Shown one piece after another: positions 17,498 to 26,725 of a stretch of DNA of 64,000 nt. This stretch comes from DASUPK01 sp963848955 (lineage in GTDB: Bacteria > Actinomycetota > Thermoleophilia > Solirubrobacterales > 70-9), in assembly GCA_963848955.1 (NCBI GenBank), contig CAWKFQ010000017.1, positions 248,001-312,000 of the forward strand, given 5' to 3'. Each line of letters starts with the position of its first letter. Positions within the stretch are counted from its first letter, which is position 1. Below the pieces are notes generated by a model, which had not been told where the DNA came from, ran no database searches, and saw nothing but the letters and a program-made list of their open reading frames with translations. The position numbers were made by a program, and so were the translations under genes.

Positions 17498-18832
17498 ATG
17501 GCTGAGCGCCTTTTCGAAACCGGCGGCGAGCCGCCCGGGACCGGCGTCCCCCCCGATGAGGCGCCCCTCGCGACCCGAATGCGCCCGCGGGATCTCGACG
17601 AGTTCGTCGGGCAGAGCCACCTGCTCGGCGAGGGTTCGGCGCTGCGCGTCGCGATCGAATCCGGTGACCCGCACTCGGCGATCTTCTACGGGCCCCCGGG
17701 GACCGGGAAGACGACGCTGGCGCGGATCATCGCCGCCCGGGTGGAGGGCGCGTTCGAGGAGCTCTCGGCGGTCAATGCTGGGCGGCCCGAGGTCCGGGAG
17801 GTGATCGCCCGCGCCGAGGAGCGGCGCGCGTCGGGCCGGCCAACGATCTTCTTCCTCGACGAGATCCACCGCTTCAACAAGGCGCAACAGGACGCGCTCC
17901 TGCCGGCGGTGGAGGAGGGCCTCGTCACTCTGATCGGAGCAACCACTGAGAACCCGTACTTCGAGGTCAACTCGGCCCTCCTCTCGCGCACCCAGATCTA
18001 CGAGTTCCGGCCGCTCACTGACGACGAGATCGAGGATCTGCTGCGGCGGGCGCTGAACGACGAGCGCGGCCTGCCGGAGGCGCCGCCGGTGCCCGACGAG
18101 GCGCTCCAGGTGCTCGCGACGCGCTCGGGCGGCGATGCGCGGGTGGCCCTGGCCGCGCTCGAGCGAGCGGTCGAGACGACCCAGGCGGCCGGTGAGAGCG
18201 AGGTCTCGATCGGGGCTGTCGAGGATGCTCTCCAGCGGAAGGCCCTGCTCTACGACCGGGAGGGCGACAAGCACTACGACTACATCTCGGCGTGGATCAA
18301 GGCGACCCGTGGGTCGGACGTGGACGCCTCCATCTACTACCTGGCGGTGATGCTGGAGGGTGGCGAGGACCCGCGCTTCATCGCGCGACGGATGGTGATC
18401 TTCGCCTCCGAGGACGTCGGCAACGCAGATCCGCAGGCCCTGCTGATCGCCAACGCGGCGGCACAGGCCGTCGATCGCGTCGGTCTGCCGGAGTGCGCCC
18501 TCAACCTCGCCCAGGCGGCCGCCTACCTGGCGCTGGCACCGAAGTCGAACGCGTCAACGAGGGCGATCTCGCGGGCCTCGGCGCACGTACGCGAGCACGG
18601 CGCGGCGGAACCCCCTCCCTACCTTCAGGACGCGCACTACGCCGGCGCCCGCAAGCTGGGCCGCGGTGAGGGCTACCGCTACCCGCACGACGAGCCCGAT
18701 GCGGTCAGCGACCAGCCGCTCGCGCCGGAGGCGTTGCGGGACGAGCGCTTCTACGAGCCGGCGGACCGGGGCTTCGAGGCGGACCTGCGCCAGCGCCTCG
18801 AGCGGCTGCGACAACTGCTCGGCAAGCGTTAG
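17498..18832 (+). CDS. rarA: Replication-associated recombination protein A (RarA/MgsA AAA ATPase)
   Basis: A 444-residue AAA+ ATPase related to the clamp loader, acting at stalled replication forks. The N-terminus has PLATRMRPRDLDEFVGQSHL, then Walker A GPPGTGKTT near residue 65, Walker B FFLDEIHRF near 117, sensor 1 GATTENPYF near 150, and the C-terminal tetramerisation region with DKHYDYISAWIKATRGSD and ARRMVIFASEDVGNAD. I use the ATG at 17498, which gives the family-typical N-terminus; the open frame continues about 1.8 kb upstream but overlaps opposite-strand genes and is not coding there. Divergent from chrA with 24 bases between. Confidence 0.95.
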   Translation: MAERLFETGGEPPGTGVPPDEAPLATRMRPRDLDEFVGQSHLLGEGSALRVAIESGDPHSAIFYGPPGTGKTTLARIIAARVEGAFEELSAVNAGRPEVREVIARAEERRASGRPTIFFLDEIHRFNKAQQDALLPAVEEGLVTLIGATTENPYFEVNSALLSRTQIYEFRPLTDDEIEDLLRRALNDERGLPEAPPVPDEALQVLATRSGGDARVALAALERAVETTQAAGESEVSIGAVEDALQRKALLYDREGDKHYDYISAWIKATRGSDVDASIYYLAVMLEGGEDPRFIARRMVIFASEDVGNADPQALLIANAAAQAVDRVGLPECALNLAQAAAYLALAPKSNASTRAISRASAHVREHGAAEPPPYLQDAHYAGARKLGRGEGYRYPHDEPDAVSDQPLAPEALRDERFYEPADRGFEADLRQRLERLRQLLGKR

Positions 18833-19123
18833 CCGCAGATTAAGAGCGCTCGAACCACACCTTCGTGAACGCGCAACCTTTCGGAGAAGGGCGTGTTCTG
18901 AGGATCGTCTGACGCTCTGGCATTTGTGGCGGTTCGCCGGAGCCGGCGCGTAAAAAGCCGGGGAGTGGACACGGAGGCCGGGAGCTCGGGGATTGCTCTC
19001 GGCCTCCAATTCTTTCGTCGGACTACAGAGTGGGAGGAGGGAGACAGCGGCCTCGGCGGGAGGCCGCTGTTCCCCACGTAGAATCGCCTTCGACCGAGCG
19101 CAAGCGACGAGAGGAAGCAGGCG
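18833..19123. other. Intergenic region without recognised gene
   Basis: About 290 bases between rarA and the next aldehyde dehydrogenase. The short open frames here have no family resemblance and mixed codon use. The last 20 bases (GAGAGGAAGCAGGCG) include a good ribosome-binding site for the aldehyde dehydrogenase at 19124. I see no tRNA or strong terminator. Confidence 0.6.
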
Positions 19124-20809
19124 ATGGAGGCGAGCTCCAGCAAGACCGGCACGAGCCGGAAGTCAGGCGCCAACGGCAGGAGCGGCAACGGCGCCGAGCC
19201 CGCCAAGTCGCGCAAGAAGGCGAAGCCGTCGAAGAGCTCCAAGTCCAAGGCTGGTCTGGAGTCGTTCAACCCGGCGACGGGAGAGCTGGTCGGGACCGTC
19301 GAGACGCTCACTCCGGCCAAGGTGCAGGGGGTGGTCGACGACGTCGCCGAGGTGCAGCCCTTCTGGGCGGCGCTCTCGCTCGAGGACCGCGCCCGCTATA
19401 TGCGCCGCGCGGGCGACGTCCTGCTCGAGGACCTGGATGAGATCGCAGAGCTGCTCACCAGCGAGCAGGGCAAGCCGCGTGTGGAGAGCTACACGATGGA
19501 GCTGCTGCCGACGGTCGACTCCCTGAAGTGGATCGCCGACAACGGCCCGGAGATCCTCGCCGACGAGAAACTCTCGATGCCGCTCTTCCTGAAGTCGAAG
19601 AGCGCCAAGCTCACCTTCGAGCCGATCGGCGTCGTGGGCGTGATCGCCCCCTGGAACTATCCCTGGTCGATTCCCTTCGGCGAGGTCGCAATCGCCCTGA
19701 TGGCGGGCAACGGTGTGGTCCTGAAGCCGGCCAGCCTCACCCCGCTGATCGGCGAGCGGATCCGCCAAACCTTCGAGAAGGCCGGGTTGCCAGAGGGCCT
19801 CGTGCGCACCGTCCACGGCGGCGGCCGGATCGGCGATGCGCTGGTCAAGTCCACCGCAGGCAAGATCTTCTTCACCGGCTCAGTCGAGGTCGGCCGCAAG
19901 GTCGGCGTTGAGTGCGCCAAGCGCATGAAGGGCTCGGTGCTCGAGCTCGGCGGCAAGGACCCACAGATCGTCTGTCCCGACGCGGACCTCGCCAACGCGA
20001 TCTCCGGCGCCGTCTGGGGCGGTTTCGCGAACGCCGGGCAGACCTGCTCGGGGATCGAGCGTGTCTACGTGCACCGCGACGTCGCCGATGCCTTCGTCCA
20101 GGGCGTCGTCCGCGAGACGGAGCGGCTCACGGTGGGTGACCCACGCGGGTGGACCACGGAGATCGGCCCGATGGTCTCCGAGGACCAGGCGAAGATCGTC
20201 ACCGAGCTGGTCGACGACGCGGTCGAGAGCGGGGCCACGAAGCTCACCGGTGGCCCCACCGAGGTCGAGGGGATGGAGGGCAGCTTCATCGCACCGGTCG
20301 TACTCACCGGCGTCACGCACGAGATGCGGATCATGAAAGAGGAGATCTTCGGTCCGGTGCTCCCGATCGTCACGGTCGACTCCGAGGAGGAGGCGATCGA
20401 GCTTGCCAACGACTCGGAGTTCGGGCTCGGGGCATCGATCTGGACCAAGGACCGCGCGAAGGGCGAGCGCATGGCACACCAGATCGAGTCGGGGATGGTG
20501 TGGATCAACGACCACTCCTTCTCGCACGGCGCCTGCGTCTGTGCCTGGGGCGGAGTCAAGGACTCCGGCCTCGGTCGCTCCCACTCCAAGTTCGGCTTCT
20601 ACGAGTGCGTGAACATCAAGCAGCTCGCCTGGGAGCCGGGCTGGACGAGGGACCTGTGGTGGCAGCCGTACGACCGCAAGCTGGGCGACGCCATTCGCTA
20701 CTCGGCGCAGCTGCTGTACAGCCGCAACGGAAACCGCCTCCAGGCCCTGCGTGAGGGAATCCGGCCGCTGGTCGAGGTCACCCGCCGGACGATGCGCAAA
20801 GGGGCCTAA
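19124..20809 (+). CDS. Aldehyde dehydrogenase with basic N-terminal tail and C-terminal extension
   Basis: A 561-residue aldehyde dehydrogenase, longer than the usual 480-500. Residues 1-45 are a Ser/Lys/Gly-rich, probably disordered tail (SKSRKKAKPSKSSKSK type). The core begins FNPATGELVGTVETL. The catalytic Glu lies in LELGGKDP near residue 273 and the nucleophile Cys in NAGQTCSGIERV near 307. The C-terminal 50 residues (DLWWQPYDRKLGDAIRYSA and onwards) extend past the normal end; similar extensions in actinobacterial fatty-aldehyde-type enzymes may contact the membrane, which is an inference. A GAGAGGAAG ribosome-binding site supports the ATG at 19124. Confidence 0.93.
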   Translation: MEASSSKTGTSRKSGANGRSGNGAEPAKSRKKAKPSKSSKSKAGLESFNPATGELVGTVETLTPAKVQGVVDDVAEVQPFWAALSLEDRARYMRRAGDVLLEDLDEIAELLTSEQGKPRVESYTMELLPTVDSLKWIADNGPEILADEKLSMPLFLKSKSAKLTFEPIGVVGVIAPWNYPWSIPFGEVAIALMAGNGVVLKPASLTPLIGERIRQTFEKAGLPEGLVRTVHGGGRIGDALVKSTAGKIFFTGSVEVGRKVGVECAKRMKGSVLELGGKDPQIVCPDADLANAISGAVWGGFANAGQTCSGIERVYVHRDVADAFVQGVVRETERLTVGDPRGWTTEIGPMVSEDQAKIVTELVDDAVESGATKLTGGPTEVEGMEGSFIAPVVLTGVTHEMRIMKEEIFGPVLPIVTVDSEEEAIELANDSEFGLGASIWTKDRAKGERMAHQIESGMVWINDHSFSHGACVCAWGGVKDSGLGRSHSKFGFYECVNIKQLAWEPGWTRDLWWQPYDRKLGDAIRYSAQLLYSRNGNRLQALREGIRPLVEVTRRTMRKGA

Positions 20810-20904
20810 TACCAGGCTATTCGCCCGGTTTTGTCGCAAATAGGGCGCGAGGGGCGTGAATAGTGGGTGGGTAGCGGCGGGGGGGCTTGCTAAAGTTTCG
20901 CGCG

Positions 20905-21045
20905 CACTTCCGCTGAATCTCAGGCCAAAGGAATGGCACGAGATCGGGGGAACCACTAGTTGGGGCGAATCGCGGCGAGTCTGCCGCGTAGCGCAATCTT
21001 TCAGCGCGAGCCCGTCAGCTAACCCCGTAAGCAACGAAAGAGGAA
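20905..21045 (+). ncRNA. Cyclic di-AMP riboswitch (ydaO/yuaA leader)
   Basis: The untranslated stretch downstream of the aldehyde dehydrogenase matches the conserved skeleton of the ydaO-type c-di-AMP riboswitch in the right order: CGCTGAATCT at 20911, GGGGGAACC at 20946-20954, GGGGCGAATC at 20962-20971, ATCTTTCAGC at 20996-21005 and GTCAGCTAACCCCGTAAGC at 21014-21032, followed by GAAAGAGGAA. These blocks form the paired ligand pockets in the known structure. In actinobacteria this class typically turns off cell-wall hydrolase or secreted-protein genes when c-di-AMP is high. Downstream, CCGGTA at 21088-21093 can pair with TACCGG at 21110-21115 around a T-rich loop and may be part of the expression platform. 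The regulated gene is the secreted protein that follows. Confidence 0.9.
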
Positions 21046-21177
21046 GGTTTGACGCGTTCGTCCTATGTCGTCTGCGTGATTTTGGTTCCGGTAACGGGTT
21101 CTTTTTAAGTACCGGGTTGCTGACGTCCATGGGGCCAGGCAACTGACAGTCGCTCAAGCTCCGCCATCAAATGGCCG

Positions 21178-22111
21178 ATGTTTGCAGTTGGCGCGTTGCA
21201 ACCCGTCAATCACCGAACCGTGACCCCCAAACGACGCTCACTCGCACTCTTTCTGACCGCCGGCCTCCTGGGTCTCGCTGGTTGTCGTTCTCGGCGCGGC
21301 CTCCGCCCTCGCGGGCGGCGCGCACAGCTCGAAGGCGAGGGTCTCAGGCGGGGTCACGATGAGGAGCCAGAGCTTCACCCTCTCCAGGCCGGATGAGAAG
21401 CGCCGGCTGACCGTCGGCTGTCCCGGCAAGCAGCGCCCGCTCGGGGGCGGCATGACCAGCACCCCACCGCCGACCTCCGGTGGCGAGGGCGTCTACCCCC
21501 ACTCCTACGAGCGACTCGGGGTCCAGCGCGGCTGGCACGTCACCGCGGTTCTCTACGACCCCGACCACCGCAGTACCCAGGCACGCAGCGTGACCCTGCA
21601 GGTCGCCTGCGGCCCGCGGCTCGGGCACGTGACCCCGCCGCACAAGACCAAGTACGTGAAGCCCGGGCAGACCAAGACCGTCATTGCGACCTGCCCCGGC
21701 CGTCGTCACCTCTTCTCGGGCGGGTTCCAGCGGACCGACTTCACCTCACGAGGCGGCAACTACGTGATCGAATCCCGCGCGATCTCGGACAAGTCCTGGC
21801 GCGTCGTCGGCCACGCCTTCGGCGACTTCGGCGGGGAGCTGACCGCGATCGCCTATTGCACGCGGAGCAAGCGATCGTTGGTGAGCGAGGTCTCGAATTC
21901 GACCTCCCTCGCCCCCGGTTACGGGACCACGACCACCCCAGCCTGCCCGCCGGGAACGCGGATGACCGCCGGCGGCTTCAGCGGCAACGGCTCGATCACC
22001 ACCTTCCTGACGAACGGCATGATCAACCAGGACGGCACCTGGTCTGCCTCGGGCTACAACTGGGGCTCCGGGGCCACCCTGACCGCCTACGGCTACTGCC
22101 TCCGCGCCTAG
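21178..22111 (+). CDS. Secreted hypothetical protein under c-di-AMP riboswitch (frameshifted)
   Basis: Start at the ATG at 21178 or the GTG at 21220. The first frame gives TPKRRSLALFLTAGLLGLAG, the first half of a signal peptide. At about 21279-21282 one extra base breaks the frame, and the second frame continues VVVLGAASALAGGAHSSKAR with a normal cleavage region and then 250 residues to the stop at 22111. The mature part has repeated blocks CPGKQRPLGGGM, CPGRRHLFSGGF and CPPGTRMTAGGFSGNG, each starting with a Cys and ending in Gly-rich beta structure, which looks like three copies of one beta-rich unit. I do not know the family. Its position 130-170 bases after the riboswitch suggests a c-di-AMP-controlled envelope role. 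Confidence 0.7.
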
Positions 22112-22147
22112 GCGCCCGCCAAGCCTCACACCGCTAGATTCGCTCCG

Positions 22148-22822
22148 ATGATGGAGCGGATGGCGGTAGAGACACGCTCGCCGGAGGTGAGCCGGGCGCT
22201 CGAGCCGGCGATCGAGCTGGTCGGATTGAGGCGCGACTTCGGGGACCGCACCGCGCTCGATGGCGTCGACCTCAGGGTCGACCCTGGAGGGAGCCTCGCG
22301 GTCCTCGGTCCCAATGGATCGGGCAAGTCCACGCTCCTTCGGATCCTGGCCGGCCTGCTGCGGCCGAGCTCGGGTGAGGTCTCGGTGCTCGGCTGCGACC
22401 TGCCCAAGGAGACCCACCGGCTGCGCGGCCGCGTCGGCTATCTGGGCCACGATCCGCTGCTCTACCGCGACCTGACCCCCCGCGAGAACCTCGAGCTGGT
22501 GGCCGCGCTGCACGGGATCGGATCGGAGGTGGCCGGGCCGCGGATCGAGGTCCTGCTGGAGGCGGTCGGCATGAGCGCTCGGGCGGACGACCGGGTCGCG
22601 GAGCTCTCCGCCGGGATGAAGCAGCGGATCGACATCTGCCGGGCCGTGCTCCACGAGCCGGAGCTGCTCCTGCTCGACGAGCCCGACGCCCATCTCGATC
22701 CCGAGGCGCGGCTCCGGATCGCTCCTCTGATCGCCGCCGGTAACGGCCGGACGCGCGTGGTGGTCAGCCACGAACGGGGAGCCGCCACGGAAGCGGCGGA
22801 CTTCGTTCTGGAGCTGGGATGA
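22148..22822 (+). CDS. ccmA: Heme exporter/cytochrome c biogenesis ATP-binding protein CcmA
   Basis: A 224-residue ABC ATPase that with CcmB and CcmC works in system I cytochrome c maturation. Walker A is GPNGSGKST near residue 56, the ABC signature appears in its CcmA-like form LSAGMKQRI near 153, and Walker B LLLLDEPDAHLD follows near 174. The identification rests on the neighbours: ccmB overlaps by four bases (ATGA), and ccmC and a CcmD-like gene follow. This is the first gene of a run that continues straight into hemA, hemC and cobA/hemD, so heme supply and heme attachment are probably co-expressed. The ATG at 22148 may be replaced by the one at 22151. Confidence 0.93.
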   Translation: MMERMAVETRSPEVSRALEPAIELVGLRRDFGDRTALDGVDLRVDPGGSLAVLGPNGSGKSTLLRILAGLLRPSSGEVSVLGCDLPKETHRLRGRVGYLGHDPLLYRDLTPRENLELVAALHGIGSEVAGPRIEVLLEAVGMSARADDRVAELSAGMKQRIDICRAVLHEPELLLLDEPDAHLDPEARLRIAPLIAAGNGRTRVVVSHERGAATEAADFVLELG

Positions 22823-23487
22823 CCCCGTTCTCCGCGCTACTGCGCAAGGACCTGCGGGTCGAGCTGCGCACCCTTCGCTCCCTGCCGGCGATGGCCCTGT
22901 TCGCCGTCACCGCCTTCGTCATCTTCCGCTTCGGCCTCGATCGGACCAGCCTGAACGGCGAGCTGGCGGCCGGGGTCCTGATCCCGACGCTGCTGTTCGC
23001 TGCGCTGCTCGCGATCAACCGGCTGTTCGTTCCCGAGCGCGAGGAGGGCGGATTCGACCTCGTACGGCTCGCGCCGGTCGACCGCACCGTCCTCTTCGCG
23101 GCCAAGGCGAGCGCCCTGGTGATCTACCTCGTGGTCCTCGAGCTGGTCGCCGTCCCGATCTTCGCGCTCTTCTTCCTCGACTCGGCCTCTGGGCTGCTCC
23201 CCTTCGCCCTCGTCCTCCTGCTGGCGAACGTCGGCCTGGCCGCGACCGGAACCCTGATCTCCACGATCGCGACGATGTCGAGCGCCCGGGATCTGCTGGC
23301 GCCGCTGATCCTGCTGCCGCTGCTGATACCCCTGGTCATCGCGACCGCCGGGGCTGGCGAGCACCTGCTTGCCGCGGGCGGCCCCGACTACGGGCGCTTC
23401 GGTACATGGCTTGGATTGCTCGGCCTCTACGATTTGATCTTCCTCCTGGTCGGCTACGCGACCTTCGACTTCCTGCTGGACGACTAG
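22819..23487 (+). CDS. ccmB: Heme exporter protein CcmB (membrane subunit)
   Basis: A 222-residue integral membrane protein with six predicted hydrophobic segments. The opening SALLRKDLRVELRTLRSLPA and the cytoplasmic block RLFVPEREEGGFDLVRLAPV fit CcmB, the permease subunit that pairs with CcmA. The start overlaps the ccmA stop by four bases. It lies 13 bases before ccmC. The complex uses ATP to release holo-CcmE in the cytochrome c maturation pathway; a ccmE gene is not in this window. Confidence 0.92.
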   Translation: MTPFSALLRKDLRVELRTLRSLPAMALFAVTAFVIFRFGLDRTSLNGELAAGVLIPTLLFAALLAINRLFVPEREEGGFDLVRLAPVDRTVLFAAKASALVIYLVVLELVAVPIFALFFLDSASGLLPFALVLLLANVGLAATGTLISTIATMSSARDLLAPLILLPLLIPLVIATAGAGEHLLAAGGPDYGRFGTWLGLLGLYDLIFLLVGYATFDFLLDD

Positions 23488-23500
23488 CCAGGGACACCGG

Positions 23501-24196
23501 ATGGCCAACGCCCTCAAATCGATAACGCTGCGCCGCCTGGCGACCGCCACCGTCCTGGTGATGGCCGTGGGGTACGCACTGGCCTTCTTCGCCGCCCCCG
23601 AGGACGCCGATCAAGGCTTCATCCAGAAGATCTTCTACCTCCACGTCCCGCTCGCGACGGTGGCCTTGGGCGGCTGGATCGTTGCGGCGATCCACGCGAT
23701 CCGCCACCTGCGCACCGGCGACCCCAAGCACGACGCCCGCTCCTACGTCTCCATTCACATCTCCGTGATCTTCGGGCTTGCCGTGCTGCTCACCGGCGCG
23801 ATCTGGGCCAAGGGTTCCTGGGGCGTCTGGTGGGAGTGGAAGGAGCCGACCCTGGTCAGCTTCCTGATCGTCTTCCTGCTCTACGCGACCTACTACCCCC
23901 TGCGCTACGCGATCGAGGATCGCGACCGCCAAGCCCGCTACGCCTCGGTGTTCGCGATCACCGCCGGCGCCTTCGTGCCGCTCAACTTCCTCGCGGTCCG
24001 CCTCGCGCAGCCGCTGATCCATCCGCGCACCTTCTCCTCCACCGGCGGCCTGCCCGATTCGATGCTGTTCCCCTTCCTCGTCTGCCTCGCCGGGATGGCG
24101 CTGCTCTGGACGACCCTGGTCTGGTTCGAGCTCGATTCGAAGGCCGCCTCGGCGAACCTGAAGCGGATCCGCCGGGCCCTGGAGGCGACGGCATGA
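23501..24196 (+). CDS. ccmC: Cytochrome c biogenesis protein CcmC
   Basis: A 231-residue protein with six hydrophobic segments. The heme-handling WWEWKEPT motif (tryptophan-rich signature, in GVWWEWKEPTLVSFLI) near residue 110 and the flanking conserved His residues (FYLHVPLAT and QPLIHPRTF) identify the CcmC/HemS subgroup. CcmC passes heme to CcmE on the outer face of the membrane. The preceding gene is ccmB and the following CcmD-like start overlaps its stop by ATGA, so the four ccm genes form one translational unit. Confidence 0.94.
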   Translation: MANALKSITLRRLATATVLVMAVGYALAFFAAPEDADQGFIQKIFYLHVPLATVALGGWIVAAIHAIRHLRTGDPKHDARSYVSIHISVIFGLAVLLTGAIWAKGSWGVWWEWKEPTLVSFLIVFLLYATYYPLRYAIEDRDRQARYASVFAITAGAFVPLNFLAVRLAQPLIHPRTFSSTGGLPDSMLFPFLVCLAGMALLWTTLVWFELDSKAASANLKRIRRALEATA

Positions 24197-24447
24197 TCCC
24201 GCTGCTCGCAATCGAGAGCGCCGACCGCTACGTCGGCGGCGCCTATCTCGTCTTCCTGCTCCTGCTGCTGATCTACGTGGCGATCATGGCCGCGAAGCTC
24301 AGTCGGATCCAGCGGGACCTCGGCTCACTCGCGGAGCTCGCCGAGCGGCGGCGCCCGGCCGAACACGACGTCGGCCACTACCGTGACCGCGAAGAGGAGA
24401 TCGAGTCGGTGCGCGACGAAACGCACCGGGAGGAAGCCGCCCGATGA
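24193..24447 (+). CDS. CcmD-like small membrane protein
   Basis: An 84-residue protein starting at the ATG overlapping the ccmC stop. It has one membrane segment at residues 15-37 (VGGAYLVFLLLLLIYVAIMAAK is the core region) and then a charged helical tail rich in Glu and Arg. Position and topology match CcmD, the small stabiliser of the CcmABC complex, although CcmD sequences are too short and variable for a firm family match. The stop overlaps the hemA start by four bases. Confidence 0.75.
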   Translation: MIPLLAIESADRYVGGAYLVFLLLLLIYVAIMAAKLSRIQRDLGSLAELAERRRPAEHDVGHYRDREEEIESVRDETHREEAAR

Positions 24448-25794
24448 GCGGCCTCCTGGTCCTGGGTGTCTCGCACCACACCGCGTCGCTGGCTCTGCGC
24501 GAGCAGCTCGCTCTCACCGAAGGTCGTGCTGCCGGAGTGCTGAACGCGCTCGTCTCGGAGGAGCCGATCAGCGAGGCGCTCGCGCTTTCCACGTGCAACC
24601 GCACCGAGCTCTACCTCGTAGCCACCGACTCGGTCGAGGCTGAGACCGCGGGCCTCGGCGTCCTCGCCAGGGAGGCCGGGATCCCGCCGACCGAGCTGCT
24701 CGGCCCGCTCTACTCGCTGCGCGACGCCGACGCCGCGAGACATCTCTACCGGGTCACGGCGGGCCTCGACTCGATGATCCTCGGCGAGGCCGAGATCCAG
24801 GGCCAGGTGAAGCGGGCCTACGAGCTGGCGCTGGTCGAGGGCGCCAGCGGTCCGATCTTGAACCGGATCTTCCGCGGCGCCCTCGCGGCGGGCAAGCGCG
24901 TCCGGACCGAGACCGCGGTCGGGGAGAAGGGCGTCTCGATCCCATCGGTCGCGGTCGAGCTCGCCCAGAGGAACCTCGGCGATCTCTCCGCGCGGCGGGT
25001 CCTCTTGATCGGAGCGGGCGAGACCTCCGAGCTCACCGCCCGCGCGCTGGCGGCGCGCGGGCTCGGACGCCGTCTTCATCGCCAACCGCGGCTACAACCG
25101 GGCGATCTCGCTGGCCGAGCGCTTCGGCGGCCACGCTGTCCGGATCGACGAGCTCCCGGCGCAGCTGGCGAGCGCGGACATCGTCGTCTCGACGACCAAT
25201 TCGCCACACCACCTGATCGAGCGCTCAGAGCTCGAGCTGATCATGGACCAGCGCGAACCTGCGCCTCTGCTGGTCATCGACCTCGCGGTCCCGCGCGACA
25301 TCGATCCGGAGTGCCGGGAGATCGAGGGGGTCAGCCTCTACGACGTCGACGAGGTACAGGCGATCGTCGAGCAGAACGCGTCCGGTCGCGAGGCGGAGGC
25401 CCGCCGTGCCGGCGGGATCCTCGACTCCGAGCTGAGCCGCTTCGAGCGCTGGATGGGCGCCCAGGAGGTGATGCCGACGGTCGCAGCGCTGAGGGAGCGC
25501 GCCGACGCGATCGTCTCGCAGGTCCTCGCCGAGAACACGACCCGCTGGGAGAGCCTGTCGGCGACCGACCGCGAGCGGGTAGAGGTGCTCGCCCACGCGA
25601 TCGCCAACCGACTCCTGCACGAGCCGACGGTGCGTCTGAAGGGCGCGGCCGATCGCGAGGACGCGTATCTCCAGGTGAGCGCGCTCCGCGAGCTCTTCGG
25701 GCTCGATGCCGGCACCGAGCCCGATGCCGACTCCGGCGAGGGCGCGGACGTCGCCTCCCTCGATGAGAGGCGTCGTCGCAGCGAGCGTGGCTGA
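24444..25794 (+). CDS. hemA: Glutamyl-tRNA reductase (frameshifted)
   Basis: First committed enzyme of C5-pathway tetrapyrrole synthesis; reduces glutamyl-tRNA to glutamate-1-semialdehyde with NADPH. The first frame carries GVSHHTASLALREQL, the catalytic Cys in STCNRTELYL near residue 51, and GLDSMILGEAEIQGQVK near 107. The frame breaks at the GGG at 25058-25062 by one extra base inside the NADPH domain (ALAARG / SDAVFIANRGYNRA). The second frame continues through PLLVIDLAVPRDIDPE and the dimerisation domain to 25794. Both halves are full length and conserved, so the break is likely an error. The start overlaps the CcmD-like stop and the end overlaps hemC. Confidence 0.93.
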
Positions 25795-26725
25795 GCGGCC
25801 ACTCCGTCTCGGGACGCGCGGCAGCGCACTCGCCATGGCCCAGGCGAACGCAGTCGCCAAGGCACTCGGCGGCGCCGAGGTGGTGCCGATCAAGACGTCC
25901 GACCAGTCTGAAACGGGTCGCGCTGACGCGCGCCCTCGCATCGAATCAGGTGGGGACAAGGCCCGATTCGTAAGGGAGATCGAGCGGGCGCTGCTCGACG
26001 GCGAGGTCGACCTCGGGGTGCATTCGGCCAAGGACCTGCCGACGGACCTGCCGGAGGACCTCGAGATCGCCGGCGTGCCGGAGCGCGAGGATCCTCGCGA
26101 CGCCTACGTGGGCCATGTCGATTCGCTCGGGGAGGTGCCGGCGGGCTCGCGAATCGGCACCTCGAGCCTCCGGCGCCGCGCTCAGATCCTGGCGAGGCGC
26201 CCGGACCTGGAGGTGATCGAGCTGCACGGGAATGTCGACACGCGGCTTGAGCGCTACGAGGCCGGCGACTTCGACGGGCTCGTGCTGGCGGCAGCCGGGC
26301 TGAGCAGGCTGGGGCGCGCGGAGGAGATCGCGTTTGCGATCGAGCCCGACGAGTGCGTCCCGGCGCCGGGTCAGGGCGCGATCGTGATCGAGTCGCGCCG
26401 CTCGGACAACCGTGCCACCACCGCAGCCGAGTCGATCACCGACCGCGGCGCGCTCGGCCTGCTGTCGGCCGAGCGCGCCCTGGTCGCCGCCCTCGACGCG
26501 AGCTGCAACACACCGCTCGGCGCGAACGCGGCGTTCGAGCCCGGCGGGCGCATGCGGCTCCGGGCTTTCTGCGGGCTGCCTGACGGGAGCGAGTGGCTGC
26601 GGGACGAGCTGGAGGAGGACGCCTCCGACCCGGAGGCCCTCGGCGCCGCCCTCGCGGAGCGGATGAAGGCGGCGGGAGCGGTGGACATCCTCGCCAGGGC
26701 CGAATCAATGGCGGCCTCAACGTGA
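25787..26725 (+). CDS. hemC: Hydroxymethylbilane synthase (porphobilinogen deaminase)
   Basis: A 312-residue enzyme that polymerises four porphobilinogens into hydroxymethylbilane. The start is the GTG at 25787, overlapping the hemA stop by eight bases, giving VAERPLRLGTRGSALAMAQA with the family N-terminus. Substrate-binding residues appear in VHSAKDLPTDLP and GTSSLRRRAQ. The dipyrromethane-cofactor Cys lies in LDASCNTPLGANA near residue 239. It is tightly coupled to the next gene, whose GTG start overlaps its stop (GTGA). Confidence 0.96.
   Translation: MAERPLRLGTRGSALAMAQANAVAKALGGAEVVPIKTSDQSETGRADARPRIESGGDKARFVREIERALLDGEVDLGVHSAKDLPTDLPEDLEIAGVPEREDPRDAYVGHVDSLGEVPAGSRIGTSSLRRRAQILARRPDLEVIELHGNVDTRLERYEAGDFDGLVLAAAGLSRLGRAEEIAFAIEPDECVPAPGQGAIVIESRRSDNRATTAAESITDRGALGLLSAERALVAALDASCNTPLGANAAFEPGGRMRLRAFCGLPDGSEWLRDELEEDASDPEALGAALAERMKAAGAVDILARAESMAAST

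Noticed and set aside
20856..21146. Plus-strand open frame of 96 codons across the riboswitch
   Set aside because: It covers the conserved riboswitch blocks and has no protein-like pattern; the RNA explains the conservation.
24900..25300. Programmed frameshifting in hemA
   Set aside because: No slippery heptamer or downstream structure stands out, and unrelated neighbouring genes show the same one-base excess, which points to sequence error.
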